NCBI GenBank assembly: GCA_036268355.1
Contig: DATAUG010000110.1
Coordinates: 1-7,890, forward strand
Length of the DNA stretch: 7,890 nucleotides
Reading direction: 5' to 3'
DNA from: DASQPJ01 sp036268355
GTDB taxonomy: Bacteria > Actinomycetota > Actinomycetes > Sporichthyales > Sporichthyaceae
The notes under the pieces were generated by a model, which did not search any database, was not told where the DNA came from, and saw nothing but the letters and a program-made list of their open reading frames with translations. Below are positions 5,482 through 7,890 of this stretch, in pieces. Each line of letters opens with the position of its first letter. The stretch's first letter is position 1. Position numbers and translations under genes: made by a program.

Positions 5482-6513
5482 TTATCCGGCACCGGGCAGC
5501 AACCCTGCCAACGTCACCAGGAACGGATCGATCACGGTCGGCCCGCGCACCGTGAGCCGAAGCCAGTCGGTGCCGAGGCCGGGAAAGGTGTCACCCCTTC
5601 GGACCGCGTAGCCCTCGACTCGCAGGCGGGCCCGGATCAGGTCGGCGCGTGGCAGTCGCACCAGCACGAACGGGCCACGTGGGCGGCCGCTCACCTCGAC
5701 ACCCAACGAACGCAGACCCTCGACGAGGTGGTCGCGATCCCGCTCGACCAGAGCGGCCCGCGCGGCGGCCTGCGCGAGCGCGCCCGGCGTGCTGCACGAA
5801 ATGACCGCACGGGCCGCGAGCGCCGAAACCGACCACGGCGGCTGGACCGCGCGCAGGGCGCGCACCACCTCCGCGCCTGCCAACAGATAGCCCGCGCGCA
5901 GCCCGGCGATGCCCCAGGTCTTGGTCAGGCTTCTGATCACCACAAGTCCCCGCACCGACTCCTCGGCCAATGACCCGGGCTCGTCGACCACCGCGTCCAT
6001 GAACGCCTCGTCGACAACGACCAGCCGCCCCGGCCGGAGCAGTTTTCTGAGTGTCCGGGCCGAGTGCAACACCGAGGTCGGGTTGGTCGGGTTGCCGACG
6101 AACACGAGGTCCGACTCGGCCGGGACCAGTTCGGGCCGCAACACGAAACCGGTCTCCGGGGTCAGTAGAACTCGCCGCACCGCATGGCCTGCCGTGCGCA
6201 ATGCCACCTCCGGCTCGGTGAACTGTGGATGCACCACCACCGCGTGCCGGGGCCGCAACGCGCCGGCCAGCAGCCGGAACGCCTCGGCGGCACCGGACGT
6301 GACCAGGACCTCCGACACCGGGCGGCGGTGTCGGGCCGCCAGCGCCTCCGCCGCCGCCCTCGGATCCGGATAGGCCGCCAACCCGGCCAGTTCGTCGGCG
6401 AGTTCACGCCGCAGCCAATCGGGCGGCGCGGACAGCATGACGTTGACGGCGAGGTCGACGAGGTCCTCGCGGACCTCACGATCGCCGTGATGGTCCAGAT
6501 CGTGGTCAGACAT
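5482..6513 (-). CDS. cobC: CobC-like PLP enzyme (Rv2231c type)
   Basis: This 343-residue fold-type I PLP protein resembles the actinobacterial Rv2231c/CobC group, related to threonine-phosphate decarboxylase and histidinol-phosphate aminotransferase. Visible motifs are VTSGAAEAFRLL (71-82), VVVHPQFTEPEVALR (92-106), GNPTNPTSV (140-148), VVDEAFMD (166-173), SLTKTWGIAGLRAGY (195-209) with K198 as PLP lysine, and a terminal AVRRGDTFPGL then LRLTVR carrying the carboxylate-binding arginine. CobC/CobD-type enzymes supply the aminopropanol arm of cobalamin. No other cobalamin gene is visible. It follows ppc after 35 nt and is probably co-transcribed. The ATG at 6513 has only a poor Shine-Dalgarno (GGA), so translation may depend on ppc read-through. 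A different amino- or keto-acid substrate within the C1 pathway is possible, and function is inferred from family only. Confidence 0.75.
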   Translation of the reverse strand: MSDHDLDHHGDREVREDLVDLAVNVMLSAPPDWLRRELADELAGLAAYPDPRAAAEALAARHRRPVSEVLVTSGAAEAFRLLAGALRPRHAVVVHPQFTEPEVALRTAGHAVRRVLLTPETGFVLRPELVPAESDLVFVGNPTNPTSVLHSARTLRKLLRPGRLVVVDEAFMDAVVDEPGSLAEESVRGLVVIRSLTKTWGIAGLRAGYLLAGAEVVRALRAVQPPWSVSALAARAVISCSTPGALAQAAARAALVERDRDHLVEGLRSLGVEVSGRPRGPFVLVRLPRADLIRARLRVEGYAVRRGDTFPGLGTDWLRLTVRGPTVIDPFLVTLAGLLPGAG

Positions 6514-6548
6514 CGAACATCCGGGACAAGCGCCTCACCGCGTCACGC

Positions 6549-7890
6549 TCAGCCCGTGTCGCGCATGGCGGCAGCGACGCCGTTGACGGTGAGCAGCAGC
6601 GCACGGATGAGGTCCGGATCCGGATCCCCCCGCTGGGCTCGTACCCGCGCGAGCAGATCCACCTGGAGGTAGGACAGCGGCGTCAGGTAGGCGTCCCGCA
6701 CGGCCAGCGTCCGCTTCAGCGCGGGAGCGTCGTCGAGCAACTCCGTCTCGCCCGTGACCCGCAGGATCTCGGCAACGCTGCGCGCGCATTCCTCGCGGAT
6801 GGTGTCGAAGACGTGCTGTAGGGGCACCGGCACGAGGCCCGCGACGTACTGGGAAGTCACCCGTAGATCGGTCTTCGCGAGCATCATCTCCACATTGGAC
6901 ACGAAGGTTCGGAAGAAGTGCCACTGCTCGTGCATTTCCGCGAGGACCTCCGCGAAGCCCGCCTCCCGCGCGGCGGCGAGGCCGGACCCGACGCCGAACC
7001 AGCCGGGCACGATCTGCCGCGACTGCGTCCAGCCGAACACCCACGGAATCGCGCGCAGGCCATCGATCCCGCCGCCCGAGGAAGGCCGTCGGGCCGGCCG
7101 GGAGCCGATGTTCAGCGAGCCGAGTTGCTCGACCGGTGTCGAGGCAAGGAAGTAGGCGGGCAGGTCGGGGTCGTCCACCAGCGCCCGGTAGGCGGCGTAC
7201 GCCGCGTCGCTGACCACGTCCATACAGCGGTCCCAGCGGGCGATCCGTTCGGCCGGCTTGCGGGGCGTGCGGTGCAGGGTCGACGCGGTGAGCGCGGCTG
7301 CCACGGTGAGTTCCAGGTTCTCCCTGGCCAGTTCGGGCAACGCGTACTTGTCGCTGATCACCTCGCCCTGCTCGGTGAACTTGAGTTGGCCGTCCAACAC
7401 ACCCCACGGCTGGGCCAGGATCGAATCGTAGGTCGGTCCCCCTCCCCGGCCGACCGTGCCGCCCCGCCCGTGGAACAGCCGCAGCCGCACGCCGTGCCGG
7501 GCCGCCAGGTCGCGCATGGTGCGCTGTGCCCGGTGGATCTCCCACTGCGAGGTGGTGATGCCGGCCTGCTTGTTGGAGTCCGAGTAGCCGAGCATCACCT
7601 CCTGTATGTCGCCGCGCAGCCGCAGGATCTGCCGGTAGGTCGGCTCTGCCAGCAGGTCGCCGAGCACCCGCCCGCTCTCGCGCAGTTCGTCCACCGTCTC
7701 CAGGAGCGGAACGAAGCCGATCCGCGCGAACGGATCACCGGAGGTGTGGACGTTGACCAGTCCGGCCTCGCGGGCCAGCACGACCGCGGCGAACACGTCG
7801 TCCGCGCCTCTGGTCATCGACACGATGTAGCTCTCCACGACCTCGGGGCCGTAGGTGTCCAGCGCCGCGCGAATCTCGGTGAACACCGCG
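6549..7890 (-). CDS. ppc: phosphoenolpyruvate carboxylase, C-terminal half (cut by window edge)
   Basis: About 446 residues of the usual roughly 900 are visible, and the gene continues beyond the right edge. It makes oxaloacetate from PEP and bicarbonate, the carboxylation step of the serine cycle. Diagnostic parts: ESYIVSMTRGADDV, LGYSDSNKQAG, the catalytic loop LFHGRGGTVGRGGGP (around 7436-7478, with the arginine equivalent to E. coli R587), FTEQGEVISDKYALP, NIGSRPARRPSSGG, LRAIPWVFGWTQSR, LAKTDL (K773 equivalent) and AVRDAYLTPL (R832 equivalent). The C-terminus is MRDTG, where E. coli has MRNTG. This changes N881, one of four residues that hold the feedback inhibitor aspartate, to Asp (codon at 6560-6558). 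The other three are kept. No frameshift is seen. It is 35 nt upstream of the CobC-like gene, and its context suggests a serine-cycle rather than purely anaplerotic role. Confidence 0.95.
   Translation of the reverse strand, partial: AVFTEIRAALDTYGPEVVESYIVSMTRGADDVFAAVVLAREAGLVNVHTSGDPFARIGFVPLLETVDELRESGRVLGDLLAEPTYRQILRLRGDIQEVMLGYSDSNKQAGITTSQWEIHRAQRTMRDLAARHGVRLRLFHGRGGTVGRGGGPTYDSILAQPWGVLDGQLKFTEQGEVISDKYALPELARENLELTVAAALTASTLHRTPRKPAERIARWDRCMDVVSDAAYAAYRALVDDPDLPAYFLASTPVEQLGSLNIGSRPARRPSSGGGIDGLRAIPWVFGWTQSRQIVPGWFGVGSGLAAAREAGFAEVLAEMHEQWHFFRTFVSNVEMMLAKTDLRVTSQYVAGLVPVPLQHVFDTIREECARSVAEILRVTGETELLDDAPALKRTLAVRDAYLTPLSYLQVDLLARVRAQRGDPDPDLIRALLLTVNGVAAAMRDTG

Noticed and set aside
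6535..7545. Minus-strand open frame of 336 codons in another frame of ppc
   Set aside because: It overlaps the ppc frame, which carries all PEPC motifs. The alternative is arginine/glycine-rich with no family resemblance.

Overview
The window is GC-rich, tightly packed bacterial DNA. It reads as one C1-assimilation (serine-cycle) gene neighbourhood, probably from an actinomycete. The lineage is inferred from three things: high GC throughout, a CobC-type aminotransferase of the mycobacterial Rv2231c kind, and a dihydropteroate synthase resembling actinobacterial FolP1. No RNA gene, insertion sequence, CRISPR array or phage gene was seen.

Layout, in transcription order on the minus strand from the right edge: the C-terminal half of phosphoenolpyruvate carboxylase (ppc, 6549-7890, cut by the window edge), then a CobC-like PLP enzyme (5482-6513). 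An AT-richer gap of 159 nt follows, with a good sigma70-type promoter. Next come a cyclodeaminase-type methenyl-H4F cyclohydrolase (fchA, 4702-5322) and a methylene-H4F dehydrogenase of the FolD family (3851-4705), overlapping by ATGA. One gene, a dihydropteroate synthase (folP, 2744-3652), lies on the plus strand, convergent to folD. Past a 188-nt divergent promoter region come a divergent MetF-like methylene-H4F reductase (1629-2555), serine-glyoxylate aminotransferase (sgaA, 315-1529, GTG start) and the N-terminal 91 residues of malyl-CoA lyase (mcl, 1-273, cut by the left edge).

How the genes work together (family knowledge plus inference): FchA and FolD interconvert 10-formyl/methenyl-H4F and methylene-H4F. 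Methylene-H4F plus glycine gives serine. SgaA moves the serine amino group to glyoxylate, making hydroxypyruvate and regenerating glycine. After reduction to PEP, Ppc fixes bicarbonate to make oxaloacetate. After malate and malyl-CoA, Mcl releases acetyl-CoA and regenerates glyoxylate. The MetF-like protein links the pool to methyl-H4F. FolP may enlarge the folate pool, and the CobC-like enzyme points to corrinoid synthesis. Hydroxypyruvate reductase, glycerate kinase, GlyA, malate thiokinase (MtkAB) and formate-H4F ligase are not in this window and would have to lie elsewhere.

The most notable points are: a near-complete serine-cycle cluster of alphaproteobacterial methylotroph character in an actinomycete-like background; a FolD whose catalytic cyclohydrolase lysine is replaced by isoleucine, translationally coupled to a separate cyclohydrolase gene; a PEP carboxylase ending in RDTG, changing the asparagine that binds the inhibitor aspartate; and a MetF-like enzyme lacking the canonical active-site aspartate.
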